Below are positions 47,827 through 57,588 of a stretch of DNA of 64,000 nt, one piece after another; position 1 is the stretch's first letter, and each line of letters begins with the position of its first letter. Where the stretch lies: contig CAWENX010000009.1 of the NCBI GenBank assembly GCA_963810555.1, forward strand, positions 186,001 through 250,000, read 5' to 3'. Under the pieces are notes generated by a model, which saw only the letters and a list, made by a program, of their open reading frames with translations, made no database searches and had not been told where the DNA came from. A program made the translations under genes and the position numbers. Source of the DNA: G963677325 sp963810555 (GTDB taxonomy: Bacteria > Bacteroidota > Bacteroidia > Bacteroidales > Prolixibacteraceae).

Positions 47827-48897
47827 TCATTTAAGCTTATACCACTTTGATGCATTCTCACGATATATTTTATCAACCACACTACGCGGCAATTCAATAC
47901 CTTTAAATTTATCTTTGATTAAAGGGCTTGTCATTGTATGATCCGTAGTGAGATATCTCCAATCTGCCAGTCTTGTTTCATGCATTTTCCGAACCAAAGT
48001 ATCCGGATTGCCTGTTCCGTCATCTCCCATATCTGTTCCATATAAAATCCTGTCCTGATAAATAAGAAAAAAGTTACGGACTTTTTCCCGATCCTGACGG
48101 GTTTGATAGAACAGTTGTCCCATCCTCTCGGTCATATCCACAGCGGCATTGGGGTATTTTTCAAGAAAAGCGGAAATTCTTTCGACACTCCATTCAAGGC
48201 TTGCCAGATGGGCCCCGATAAAACGAAGTTTAGGATGTTTTGAAAGCATCCGGTCGCGGGCGGCCATCTGATCTTCGTAAGAGGGAAGGTCAGGATGAAG
48301 GTACATATGATACTGAGGATGCTGTGCATAGTAGGCGCTGTCGTTTCGGGTGGTCATTTCAGATAAGGGAAGCCAGCAGTTTTTGGGTTCTCCCAAATGG
48401 CCGACAACAGGAATCTTTTTTGCTACAAGCCAATCAAATAAAGGGTCAAAACGAGGGTCATCGATCATTACCAGTTTACCAGATTGGTCACGATATGACA
48501 TTCCGATATTCTTCCAAACCTTAACAGCAACTGCACCGTTTTGAAAACAGCTATCGAGCCATTGCTGTGTATTTGACAGCCAATCAGGGCTTCCAAATCC
48601 ATCCATGCAGAAAGTAGCGACAAAATATACTTTGCCGGGATATCTTTCTTTCAATTCAACAGCCTGAGAATACTGGGTTTTTACATTGTTGCAATCGCCG
48701 GTATTGACATTGATGGTAAGCAGTTTAAAATTATCTTTCTCTGCCTGTATGATTACAGCATCGCGGGTTGTATTGAAATGAAAATGAGCATCGATTTTCG
48801 GAACCTCGTAAAAATCCTTTTCTGAGTAATAATCTGAACTACAAGACATAACCAAATAAATCAAAAGAAAAGCCGGACAAAGGACAAGTCTGATCAT
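47827..48897 (-). CDS. Amidohydrolase-2 family lipoprotein
   Basis: 356 residues with a lipoprotein signal (LVMSC, Cys 19). The metal-dependent barrel shows KIDAHFHFN near residue 36, PVVGHLGEP, FIGAHLAS and ILYGTDMG, the His/His/His/Asp pattern of amidohydrolase family 2 (decarboxylase and lactonase relatives). The reaction is unknown. It lies in the secreted-hydrolase region but is separated from its neighbours by repeat-rich spacers. Confidence 0.8.
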   Translation of the reverse strand: MIRLVLCPAFLLIYLVMSCSSDYYSEKDFYEVPKIDAHFHFNTTRDAVIIQAEKDNFKLLTINVNTGDCNNVKTQYSQAVELKERYPGKVYFVATFCMDGFGSPDWLSNTQQWLDSCFQNGAVAVKVWKNIGMSYRDQSGKLVMIDDPRFDPLFDWLVAKKIPVVGHLGEPKNCWLPLSEMTTRNDSAYYAQHPQYHMYLHPDLPSYEDQMAARDRMLSKHPKLRFIGAHLASLEWSVERISAFLEKYPNAAVDMTERMGQLFYQTRQDREKVRNFFLIYQDRILYGTDMGDDGTGNPDTLVRKMHETRLADWRYLTTDHTMTSPLIKDKFKGIELPRSVVDKIYRENASKWYKLK

Positions 48898-49422
48898 GAG
48901 TAAGAAGTTAAGTCGTTATTTTTGGTAAATATTCCATAAAATTAGAAATTTAGTGAGATATCCCAAACTATTCAATCTTTTTTAGGGAACTGGCATATGT
49001 CAAGAGGAAATAGCGGCAGTCAGCAGGAGCGGCGGCAGGAAAGCTGTAAACAGTGAACAGTAATCAGTAATCAATGATTTAAACTCAAGGATTTAAAAGA
49101 GCTGAGAGATACAAAATCAAGGAGACGCAAATTATTAATTCTCTACAATAAAATTCGTTCTGAATGATCAGGGCTAAAGCCCGGATGGAGAGAGGATTCA
49201 ATATTATCCGTCACATAAATGTGACGGCAAAGGATAAGCTTACATTATTTATATCATTAAAATATTCCTTGCTTAACAATAAATAATAATGGGGTTTACG
49301 AGCCGTGTACGGAGTTGGTACGAGCCAAATACGGAGCAGGTGGCAGGCTAAAAATGAATGTTTATGATCATAATGTAAACTTTATCAAAAATTTATTAGA
49401 CACACGCCGTGCGTCTCTACAA
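48898..49422. other. Repeat-rich spacer
   Basis: No gene. It holds an ATCAGTAATCA run near 49050, a GGGCTAAAGCCC hairpin near 49170, the perfect CCGTCACA-TAAA-TGTGACGG hairpin at 49208-49227 followed by CAAAGGATAA, and a GAGACGCACG-family element at 49399-49418. The CGTCA hairpin is the third copy of the family seen around the first agarase-like gene. Confidence 0.7.
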
Positions 49423-51601
49423 TTAGTAAGGTTCGACTTTTTTATCAAAGGGACTCAACTGTCCATCTGCAACTTTATATAATCTTTCATTTGTGACTGT
49501 AATGGCATCAGTCAATTCTTTATAAGGGCGGTGGCAGACGTCCATCACACCGATATTGAAATTCTCACCATCATAACGTCCATTGATTGGTTCATCGAGC
49601 CATTCAAACCAATTCAGTCCAATAATTTCGGGACGGGCAAATCCCTGCTCCATATAATATCTGAAGGCTTCGCCCCGGGCGGCCTGATTGGCTACTGCCC
49701 TCAATCCCGGATGAGGCAGTCCGCGATCGATGGAACCGAAATGAAATTCACCAACCATGACCGGTTTTCCGCTTCTTTTATAAATCTCAGCCGTTACCTT
49801 TGGAGGATCGAAAAAATAACCATTGATTGAGAAGACATCAAAATAGTTGCCCGCGACATAAAGATATTCATTACTGATCCATGCATAGCGCATGCCCAAG
49901 ATTAAGATGATTGGGATCGACCTTTTTTACTTCATCACAAACAACTTTGATATATTTATCAGCCATGATTCGTGAGAATTCTTTCAAATCGTTTTCAGCA
50001 GCGACGGTCAATGAAGACTGATCCTGAAATATCCTGGATTCCAGGGATTCAAAATCAGCCAATTGAATATTCCATTCCTTATTGAGATTTTCGAGGTTAT
50101 TTTTATACCGTTCCTTCAGCCAGGCAATCAAAGCTTTCTTGGTATAAGAGGGCTGATCAGTGCCCAACATTTCGAAGGCCAGATTAAATGACTCATCGTA
50201 TTCCATTACTTTCGGTGTGAAAGCCCATTTGGGTTCATTGCTAAGGAAATACCCGACAAGATAAGGATCGTTTTTAAAGACTTCCAGTTGTTGGGCAAAG
50301 CGAACAGCATTTTCATGGTATTCTTCCGAAAAAACATCAGGAAAATCACGATAGAGCAGTGTTTTGGTCGTTGGAAATCCGCGAAGAGGGATCATATAGG
50401 GAATTTTGGATTTTTTAGCCAGATCGATATCCGACCAATTGGCGATGGTATTGATCCTCCATTTTTTAATCAGGTTGATGGTCATATCTTCCCAATGCTT
50501 CCGCCAATCCTGGCCAAATACCCTGATGAGATTGCTAACATAAAAATTATAACCATAACTGCTGCCTTGAATGAGACGCACGCCGTGCGTCTCTACTGAT
50601 CTCCTGGTGATTGCATCTTTGTAAGTCACAGTATCATTTCCCGATGGAAGCCACTCAAAGAAATTCTCATTGATATTTTCATAAACCTGGGTAAGCATTG
50701 AAGGTGAAATTACATCAATGCCATTGCAGACGTATGCATACCCTTCGGGATCAGCCAGCCACCAACGCTTACCATCAAACTGTGTTCTGAAAAATCCTGT
50801 TGCCTTAAATCTTTTCTGCTTCCAACCACCATACTTACTCCATTCGGCCGGGTACTTTGAATTTATCGCACCTTTTTCCAAAATAAGTATGTCATTCTTC
50901 AATTGTGCTTCATCTTTTGTTTTACCCGGCCAGTCTTTGTAATTCCATTGTCCGAATTTATCAACAACCGGTTTGTCCAGCTCACTGAATTTTTCGGGCA
51001 GATCATTGGTCAGATACATCGAAGCAATCTCAATCTTAGGGGGATATGGAAGACGAAAGGGCGTTGACAACCTGAGGCGCACCTCTCCCACTTCAGAAGG
51101 GTCAAGACGGTTTCCAAGAATAAAAGTTGTCAGCTGCCCCGGCATTCTTTCGATTGAAACACTCTGTCCGTCAAGGGATGAGAGAGGCAAAACCAGCTTT
51201 GTTTTAATATAAGGCAAGAAACCTATCTGAGGAGAAATCATGGGAGTGTCTTTTGCAGTATCATTCCGGGCTTCGGAGCGGGATTTCTTCTTATAAAACT
51301 CAAAGCCAAGCGTTGCATCGCATTCATTCGGATTATAAACTTCACAAACAAGGTATTTTGAACTGCTCCAGTCCACCCTGGATCCAATACCGGCAATTAA
51401 GGCTGTATTTTGGGGATCAGTAGGATGAAAAATCATTACATCCTTTTTAAATTGATCGCTCTGTTTAATAGTGCAGACCGATTTATTCTTTAAGCTTAAC
51501 CAGGGAAGATCGAATTGAAACGTTAAAGGTACCTGCGGCCTTTTGGACTGGCAGCCGAACAGGAGTAATAAAATGAGGAAGCTTATTAAAGAGTTTTTCA
51601 T
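49423..51601 (-). pseudogene. Agarase-like glycoside hydrolase lipoprotein, frameshifted
   Basis: Frame 51601-49871 continues in 49899-49423; one extra base within the overlap splits a protein of about 715 residues. It has a lipoprotein signal (LFGC, Cys 17), then an extra N-terminal beta-rich module (about 25-230). The agarase-like barrel follows, with GGWKQKRFKATGFFRTQ, RWWLADPEG, LVGYFLSNEPKW (acid/base Glu) and PVMVGEFHFGS (nucleophile Glu, after the break). It is larger than the paralogues at 165 and 2781. A GAGACGCACG palindrome is embedded in frame at 50573-50593. Confidence 0.72.
50573..50593. repeat. Palindromic repeat inserted in frame in a GH gene
   Basis: GAGACGCACG-C-CGTGCGTCTC lies inside the agarase-like coding sequence and is read as part of R-R-S-V-E-T-H-G-V-R-L-I. 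It is identical to the intergenic copy at 47772-47792. Confidence 0.85.
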
Positions 51602-51659
51602 AGAATCGGGAATTATGAATTATAGCATTTCAAAGTTACAGAATTATGCCTTGAAAGAT

Positions 51660-52125
51660 TGAAACTTATTATTTCATTTTTTTAAATGAGCAATCACAAA
51701 TTTCAAAACTTTTAAAATTAACATAACGTTCGCAGGGACATTTTTTTGAATAGGTTTGGGAATTAGTACCTTATCTTCAAATTTGAAGTATTTTTTGGCA
51801 TAATATTCAAAATCAATACGATGGAATCAACACCAATTCTTTGATTTTCTGAGCCATGACAATTGTCTCTTTACGGACACTCACTGTGCGGATGAACCCG
51901 ATTCCCATGCAGTTCTTTTGGCTATACTTTCAGCATTTGACCGTATTATTTCTTTAAATGGTTCGGGAAACCCGCGATAATCAAATACCCTAATCTCATT
52001 TTTATACATGTACCTTGTCATTCCCCGGCTATAGGATAGATCAGGCAGTGTTCCGCAAAGAATCAACCTGTCGTAACATGATAGTACGCAGGAAACCTCT
52101 TTTTTTTGTATGTTTCAGTTGGTAT
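51660..52125 (-). pseudogene. Degraded gene fragments
   Basis: A coherent peptide starts at an ATG near 52120 (MKIPTETYKKK), passes an eight-A run where one A seems missing, and continues as VLSCYDRLILCGTLPDLSY, then YMYKNEIRVFDYRGF and SNAESIAKR. A further shift gives GFIRTVSVRKETIVMAQK. A third stretch toward 51665 reads FEYYAKKYFKFEDKVLIP and so on. The first part recalls, from memory, the N-terminus of a large uncharacterised protein family; the rest is unplaced. Stops and shifts make it a remnant rather than a gene. Confidence 0.4.
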
Positions 52126-52423
52126 TTTCATCTTGTAAAGTTAAGCACTTTTCCTGTTTGGTTCTGGCTTATCCAGGTTAGGTTAAAGGCTTAAGTCATG
52201 AACAATGAGTTATGAACGTTGAGTGTACTGTAAAACTCATAACTCATAATTCATAGTTTTCTCCTGTTGTCTGTTGAAACAGTTGTTATAAAATGGTGCT
52301 ATCCCAAAACATAAATCTGACTAAATCATTATATTTGTTGGTGGACTCTTAGACCTGGTTTTACAAATCGTGAATACATTATGATGAAGAGAGTTACCGG
52401 TTGATTGAATACAGATATAGAAA

Positions 52424-53005
52424 ATGCGATTATTACATTTACAGATATTGTTGATTATTAATGTTGTTGTACTGACAGGAAGAGTAGCCGGCCAGGATAA
52501 GGAATCTTTGAACGAACTTTTAAAGCTTGATTCAAAATCCGATACTTTTCAATTAAAAAAGCAACCCGAGACCGAAATTGGGTTGGGGAATTCTTTTTTT
52601 ATGCCCAGCTTTAACAGCCATCTATTCGGTGTTTATCTTTTACCGAAAGTAAATTTTCAAGCCTTAAAAGTCTTGAAATTTGACCAGAATAGAATTTCAG
52701 GTAATGTTACTTACGGGTATATGACTCTTTGGAATTATAATCCCTTCCGATATAGCCCGATCGGAAACATGGGTTACTTTGGACTTTACGGGACTTCGAT
52801 TCGACAAGTAAACGATAAACTTTATCTGGGAACGTCGATGCTTATTCCTGACAAAACAGGAACAATTACCGGGCCCTTTAACGGGAATAGCTTTAACAGC
52901 TCGATATTTGTCGGATATAAGTTCTCTGAGAAATTCAGTATAAAAGCTGGGATGAACATTCACCGGTATGATTCTCCCTGGATGAACGGAGGCTATGTTC
53001 CATAA
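52424..53005 (+). CDS. Uncharacterised outer-membrane-like protein
   Basis: 193 residues, signal peptide ending RVAGQ. The mature part alternates aromatic and polar residues (GNVTYGYMTLWNYNPFRYS, SSIFVGYKFSEKFSIKAGM), as in small beta-barrel proteins. No family is recognised. It precedes the rel gene by about 60 bp on the same strand. Confidence 0.55.
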   Translation: MRLLHLQILLIINVVVLTGRVAGQDKESLNELLKLDSKSDTFQLKKQPETEIGLGNSFFMPSFNSHLFGVYLLPKVNFQALKVLKFDQNRISGNVTYGYMTLWNYNPFRYSPIGNMGYFGLYGTSIRQVNDKLYLGTSMLIPDKTGTITGPFNGNSFNSSIFVGYKFSEKFSIKAGMNIHRYDSPWMNGGYVP

Positions 53006-53066
53006 ATTACACTTCTGTCCCGATTACTAATGGGAGGTTCCTGTTTAATTGTTTAAAGAAATTCCA

Positions 53067-55259
53067 ATGGAAACAGTTATAAATGAGAAAATCCGGTATG
53101 AATTTAAGGCACTGACAGATAGTTGTCCTGAAAGCATGATAGCAAGTGAAATGCCTTTTATTGAAAGCGCATTTGATTATGCTTGTCAACATATTGGGAA
53201 CACTACGTGGGAGAATGACGAATTGATATTGATTCATTCCATTTCAGTAGCCAGAATAGCAGTTCTTGAATTGGGATTAACTGCTGATTCCCTGGTTGCC
53301 GCTCTTCTGCACAATGTTTTTCGCCCGGAAGGGATTCCATTTTCTTTTGAAGAAGTACAAAAATTGTTCGGAACCAGTGTGGCTGAAATTCTTGACGGCA
53401 TCATAAAGATCAACTCACTTAACACGGAAAATCTCATATTTCAGAGTGAGAATTTCCGCCGCCTGATGCTGACCTTGTCAGGCGACGTCAGGGTTATACT
53501 GATAAAGATTGCTGATCAGCTGCAGGATATGCGGATGCTTGAGGTGGCCAGCTCCGAAGTAAAGCAGCGTTTAGCAGTTGAAACCTGGCATTTGTATGCT
53601 CCTTTGGCTCACCGGTTGGGATTGTATAAAGTCAATTCGGAACTTCTTGATTTATCTCTTAAGTACCTTCATCCGAAAGAGTTCAGTTTTATTGTAAAAA
53701 AACTTGAAGAGACAGCATTGGAGAGAGCTGATTTTGTTTCCTCATTTGTTAAACCAATTGAAAATAAATTGCAGGATCGTGGTTTTGATTTTGAAATCAA
53801 AGCCAGGACAAAGTCTGTATTTTCAATCTGGAATAAAATGCAAAAGCAAAAAGTCGACTTTCATGAAGTATATGATCTTTTTGCCATACGGATCATCTTA
53901 AATTCAAAACCGGAAGATGAGAAAGCCACCTGCTGGCAGGTCTTTTCGGTTGTCACAGAGGAATACACCTCAAATCCCGACAGATTGCGTGACTGGATAA
54001 CATTTCCGAAATCAAATGGTTATGAATCCTTGCATACAACAGTGCTTGGTCCCGGGAAGAGATGGATTGAAGTACAAATCCGTACAAGACGGATGGATGA
54101 TGTGGCTGAAAACGGATTGGCCGCCCACTGGCGTTACAAAGGAGGTAAAGGAGGAGAGGAAATTGACAAATGGTTAAAGAACGTACGTGAGATACTTGAG
54201 AATCCGAATTTGAATCCAGCGGATGTAATTGATGAATTCAAAGTAAACGTTTATGAGGACGAGATTTATGTTTTTACTCCCAAGGGTGATTTAATAAAAT
54301 TGAGAGCGGGTTCCACCTTGCTGGATTTTGCCTATGAAATCCATTCAAAGATTGGCGATCACTGTGTCGGAGGTAAGGTCAACGGTAAACTGGTGACATT
54401 AAAACACAGGTTGAATAATGGTGATCAGGTGACTGTTGAAACTTCAAACAATCAGAATCCTAAAATTGACTGGCTTGATTTCGTCGTTACATCCAAGGCA
54501 AAATCACGGATTAAGGCCAGCCTTAATGAAGAGCACAAACGGGAGGCTGATAATGGCAAGGAAATACTAAGAAGAAAATTCAAGAACTGGAAAATAGATC
54601 TGAATGATCAGGTGATCCGTAATATATTGAAACATTATAAGTTAAAGCTTGCTGCGGATTTATATTACAATATTTCGACGGGAAAGCTGGATGTTTTGGA
54701 AATCAAAGATCTGGTTTTAGGAAAAAGAGAAGAATCTCAGCAGGAGAAACTGAAAGAAATTCTTCCTCTTCAGGAAATTAAGGAGTTGTCATTTGATACA
54801 AGTGACGATTATCTGATTATTGATAATAATCTGAAAGATATCAATTATAAGCTGGCTGTATGCTGTAATCCTATTTTCGGAGACGAGATTTTCGGGTTTG
54901 TGACAATAAAAGATGGCATTAAAATTCACAGGCTCAATTGCCCTAACGCGAAACAGATGATTGAGCGTTTTCCCTATCGTTTAATAAAAGCCAAATGGAA
55001 TGATACGGGTAAACGAAATTCTTTTCAGGCATCACTGCATATATCCGGATCTGACCGCAGCGGTATAGTAACTGATATCTCAAAGATAATTACAAAAGAA
55101 GTCGGGATTCAAATGCGTTCTATTGCAATTGACAAGGAAAACAAAGCTTTCGAAGGGAACCTCAGAGTGTTTGTTAACGATCTGGAACATCTGGAATTCC
55201 TGATGCAAAAACTAAAAAATATCAAAGGTGTACATTTTGTTAGCCGTTCAGATTCTTAA
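53067..55259 (+). CDS. RelA/SpoT-family (p)ppGpp synthetase with altered hydrolase site
   Basis: 730 residues from the ATG at 53067; the in-frame TTG at 53049 is unlikely. Domains: N-terminal HD hydrolase region (about 40-190), synthetase (about 235-360; YDLFAIRIILN, NGYESLHTTVLGP, VEVQIRTRRMDDVAENGLAAHW), TGS (VYVFTPKGDLIKLRAGSTLLDFAYEIHSKIG, about 395-455) and a C-terminal ACT (SGSDRSGIVTDISKII). The usual HDxxED of the hydrolase reads H82-N83-V-F-R-P-E, so the Asp and the following acidic pair are changed. Synthesis is likely kept; hydrolysis is doubtful. Confidence 0.88.
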   Translation: METVINEKIRYEFKALTDSCPESMIASEMPFIESAFDYACQHIGNTTWENDELILIHSISVARIAVLELGLTADSLVAALLHNVFRPEGIPFSFEEVQKLFGTSVAEILDGIIKINSLNTENLIFQSENFRRLMLTLSGDVRVILIKIADQLQDMRMLEVASSEVKQRLAVETWHLYAPLAHRLGLYKVNSELLDLSLKYLHPKEFSFIVKKLEETALERADFVSSFVKPIENKLQDRGFDFEIKARTKSVFSIWNKMQKQKVDFHEVYDLFAIRIILNSKPEDEKATCWQVFSVVTEEYTSNPDRLRDWITFPKSNGYESLHTTVLGPGKRWIEVQIRTRRMDDVAENGLAAHWRYKGGKGGEEIDKWLKNVREILENPNLNPADVIDEFKVNVYEDEIYVFTPKGDLIKLRAGSTLLDFAYEIHSKIGDHCVGGKVNGKLVTLKHRLNNGDQVTVETSNNQNPKIDWLDFVVTSKAKSRIKASLNEEHKREADNGKEILRRKFKNWKIDLNDQVIRNILKHYKLKLAADLYYNISTGKLDVLEIKDLVLGKREESQQEKLKEILPLQEIKELSFDTSDDYLIIDNNLKDINYKLAVCCNPIFGDEIFGFVTIKDGIKIHRLNCPNAKQMIERFPYRLIKAKWNDTGKRNSFQASLHISGSDRSGIVTDISKIITKEVGIQMRSIAIDKENKAFEGNLRVFVNDLEHLEFLMQKLKNIKGVHFVSRSDS

Positions 55260-55648
55260 CGAGACTGTCACAGGCTGTAGGCTAAGGTGGAAAGGTTTCA
55301 AATTCCAAAGCTCTGTGAAACATTTAAAGTTGAAGGAAAAACGATCTAATTCTTCCGGTCAGGTCTTAAAAAGTTGCAAATCCCGAAGAATATCTGTACA
55401 GTTCAGCACGTGATTATTCAGGAGAAATAAGGATTGTTCAATATTGAACCGGTTTAATTTCAGGGACTTATATGATCACAGATACTGGATTAAATAGCAG
55501 GTAATTGCAAAATACCATCAGCAGCAACCAGCTTTTAGCCATATCCCGAAGAGCAGGTAAATAATCATTTTTAAAATCACAGTTTAGACTTTAAAACAAA
55601 ACACGGATTGTAAAACTGCACAAGCGAGTGTGTAGGGATTCGCTAAAC
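55260..55648. other. Gene-free spacer before the insertion sequence
   Basis: About 390 bp with no convincing gene or RNA. Short open frames here show no protein-like pattern. Confidence 0.4.
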
Positions 55649-56762
55649 ATTATTTAAAATGATTATCCGCATGATGACCTATTGTAAATTCTCGACTTAA
55701 AATCTGTATTGTTGCTTATAGCGGCAACAAGCAGGCGGTCAAAGATTGCCTCACCGAAATAACGTCGGTTGAATTTATAACAGAACTCATTCAGATAGTA
55801 TTGTAAGTATTCTTTGGTAAGTTGGTGGTGCATATCCAGAAGCAACCGTTTGACATTGCCAATAGCAATATGCACCCAGGGAAGAATCTTTGGAAGGTCT
55901 TCGGGTTTTACAACCTGTGCCTGGTGCGACTTGACGTGTTCACCCAACTTCTTGTAAGAAGTTGAATCATCGGTGGTTAGTTCCACGGATGGATTCATTT
56001 GCTCTTTGACAATCTTTGAAACGGTATCAGCCTTTAAATCGTCAATAATCACCATTTTAAGGTGATTGACACGTTTGGGCTTTTTGCCTGGTTTGGGATT
56101 ATCGATGAAAGTACTTTCGCTCATAACCACCACCCTGGATTGCTTCTGGCTGCCAATGCCGCGTTTAAGTGCTTCGTTCTTTTGATTTTCCGGAACCAGT
56201 GTGGTTATAAAGGCATTGTCAAGCTCAACCTGACCGTTCAACTGGTAAAGGTTGTCGCGTTTGCCCATCACATCACGTAATTTGCATACCATCTCCCAAA
56301 TCGGCTGATAACGTTTGTGTCCCAATTGTCGCTGCAGCTCCGCTGCCGAGAAGGATTTTTTGGTACTTGTGAGCAGGTGCATGGCAATATACCAGTACAT
56401 AAACCGCAGTTTGCTATGTTCCATCACGGTACCCGACCGCAAGGATTGACGGTAATGACAGTGCTTGCATTCGTAACGTAGTTTATTCTGAAGCCAGTAG
56501 TGATGCGTGCCTCCACATTTGGGACAAACCACCCCGGCAGTGTCTCTCTGTGCTTTAAAATGTGCAATACAGGCATTTTCATCGGGGAATTGTGAACTGA
56601 ATTTGATGATATTCATGAGATGAATTGTAATGGTTAATACGATGTAAATATAATGAATATCAACTAATTATACAAATATTTATAAAACTTTTATGAACTA
56701 TTTTCGCTTAAATAAATACCTATTTTTGATTAGGTCATTATGCGGATAATCATATTATTTAA
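55649..56762. mobile_element. IS1595-type insertion sequence with target duplication
   Basis: Imperfect terminal inverted repeats of 23 bp lie at 55659-55681 and 56731-56753 and match at 22 positions (each starts ATGATTATCCGCAT or ATGATTATCCGCATA read inward). ATTATTTAA occurs directly outside both ends (55649-55657 and 56754-56762), consistent with an 8-9 bp AT-rich target duplication. The single transposase gene fills the element, and its stop codon overlaps the left repeat. It is intact and probably a recent insertion into non-coding DNA. Confidence 0.88.
55663..56616 (-). CDS. IS1595-family transposase
   Basis: 317 residues. An N-terminal zinc ribbon (CPKCGG and CKHC, residues about 31-55) is followed by an ISXO2-like DDE domain: QVELDNAFI (first Asp), ELTTDDSTSYKKL (second Asp) and a C-terminal helix with LNEFCYKFNRRYF, a hallmark of the family. 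It catalyses movement of the surrounding element. The frame is complete. Confidence 0.92.
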   Translation of the reverse strand: MNIIKFSSQFPDENACIAHFKAQRDTAGVVCPKCGGTHHYWLQNKLRYECKHCHYRQSLRSGTVMEHSKLRFMYWYIAMHLLTSTKKSFSAAELQRQLGHKRYQPIWEMVCKLRDVMGKRDNLYQLNGQVELDNAFITTLVPENQKNEALKRGIGSQKQSRVVVMSESTFIDNPKPGKKPKRVNHLKMVIIDDLKADTVSKIVKEQMNPSVELTTDDSTSYKKLGEHVKSHQAQVVKPEDLPKILPWVHIAIGNVKRLLLDMHHQLTKEYLQYYLNEFCYKFNRRYFGEAIFDRLLVAAISNNTDFKSRIYNRSSCG

Positions 56763-56839
56763 TCTTATAATATGTCTCATCGTTAATTTTTATTTTATTT
56801 TTTTAATCACTGTAATGAAACACGGATCGATTAAGTTCT

Positions 56840-57175
56840 TTAAGGATTAGGATCAATTATTTCTTTATTATTTGAATCATCAATTACAAATATACCCGAA
56901 TTTACATTAGGGTCGACCATTTCAATTTTACTTCTCTTATGATTTCGAAATAATAGTAAAATATAATTTATCCTTTAGTAGTCGATATCTACCTTTAATT
57001 TAATAACAGATCTTACATCATCATAGTTACCACTGAAGGTCTAAATGAAGTTCCCATTCTCGAGAAATTCAAAATTCTGATTTAAACCATTCCAAATTTA
57101 TCAAAATCCTTTTGCCAAATTCCAACTAAACTATCTTTTTTAATAAAAGAAGTATCTCAATTAATTGCGCAATAT
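56840..57175 (-). pseudogene. Decayed gene, possibly lipocalin-like
   Basis: On the minus strand, consecutive peptide-like stretches lie in different frames: LVGIWQKDFDKFGM, FEFLENGNFI, SGNYDDVRSVIKLKVDID, GRYRLLKDKLYFTIISKS and VDPNVNSGIFVIDDSNNKE, ending at a stop at 56840. The pattern (G-x-W near the start, F-x-x-N-G-x-F) resembles small lipocalin-like proteins. At least three frame shifts separate the pieces. The rest of 56763-57588 is AT-rich and featureless. Confidence 0.45.
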
Positions 57176-57588
57176 TTTGATAAAACAAATATTAAGAATT
57201 ACTATAAATAAAATAAAAACCGGCTTTCTCATAATATCGTATTTTATTAATTAAACTGTATATTATATGGATTCCCAGCTAGCGCGAATCGAAGATCGGC
57301 GATGCCAATTTGTAATTCATGCCCTTTAACTTTATATTTTCAATCCTTCTTCCCGATCTTATGATTTCTGCCGATTTCAAAATTTATTCCGCGAAATTTC
57401 TCAACCCAATATTACATAAATTTTTAAACTTCCAACATCAAAAATCTCTTCTTGTTCCCGAAAAAAAGGATTACCTGCAATGTAATCAGAGATTTTATGG
57501 ACGAATAAAAAACCATCCGGGGAAATTTATACCTTTACCTTTTCAATAAAACCAAATCATCCGGACTATTTATATCTGATTAAATAAA

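Noticed and set aside
57319..57549. 76-residue ORF ahead of the alpha-galactosidase
   Set aside because: Its composition looks like random AT-rich translation, it has no signal or domain, and it lies in decayed DNA.
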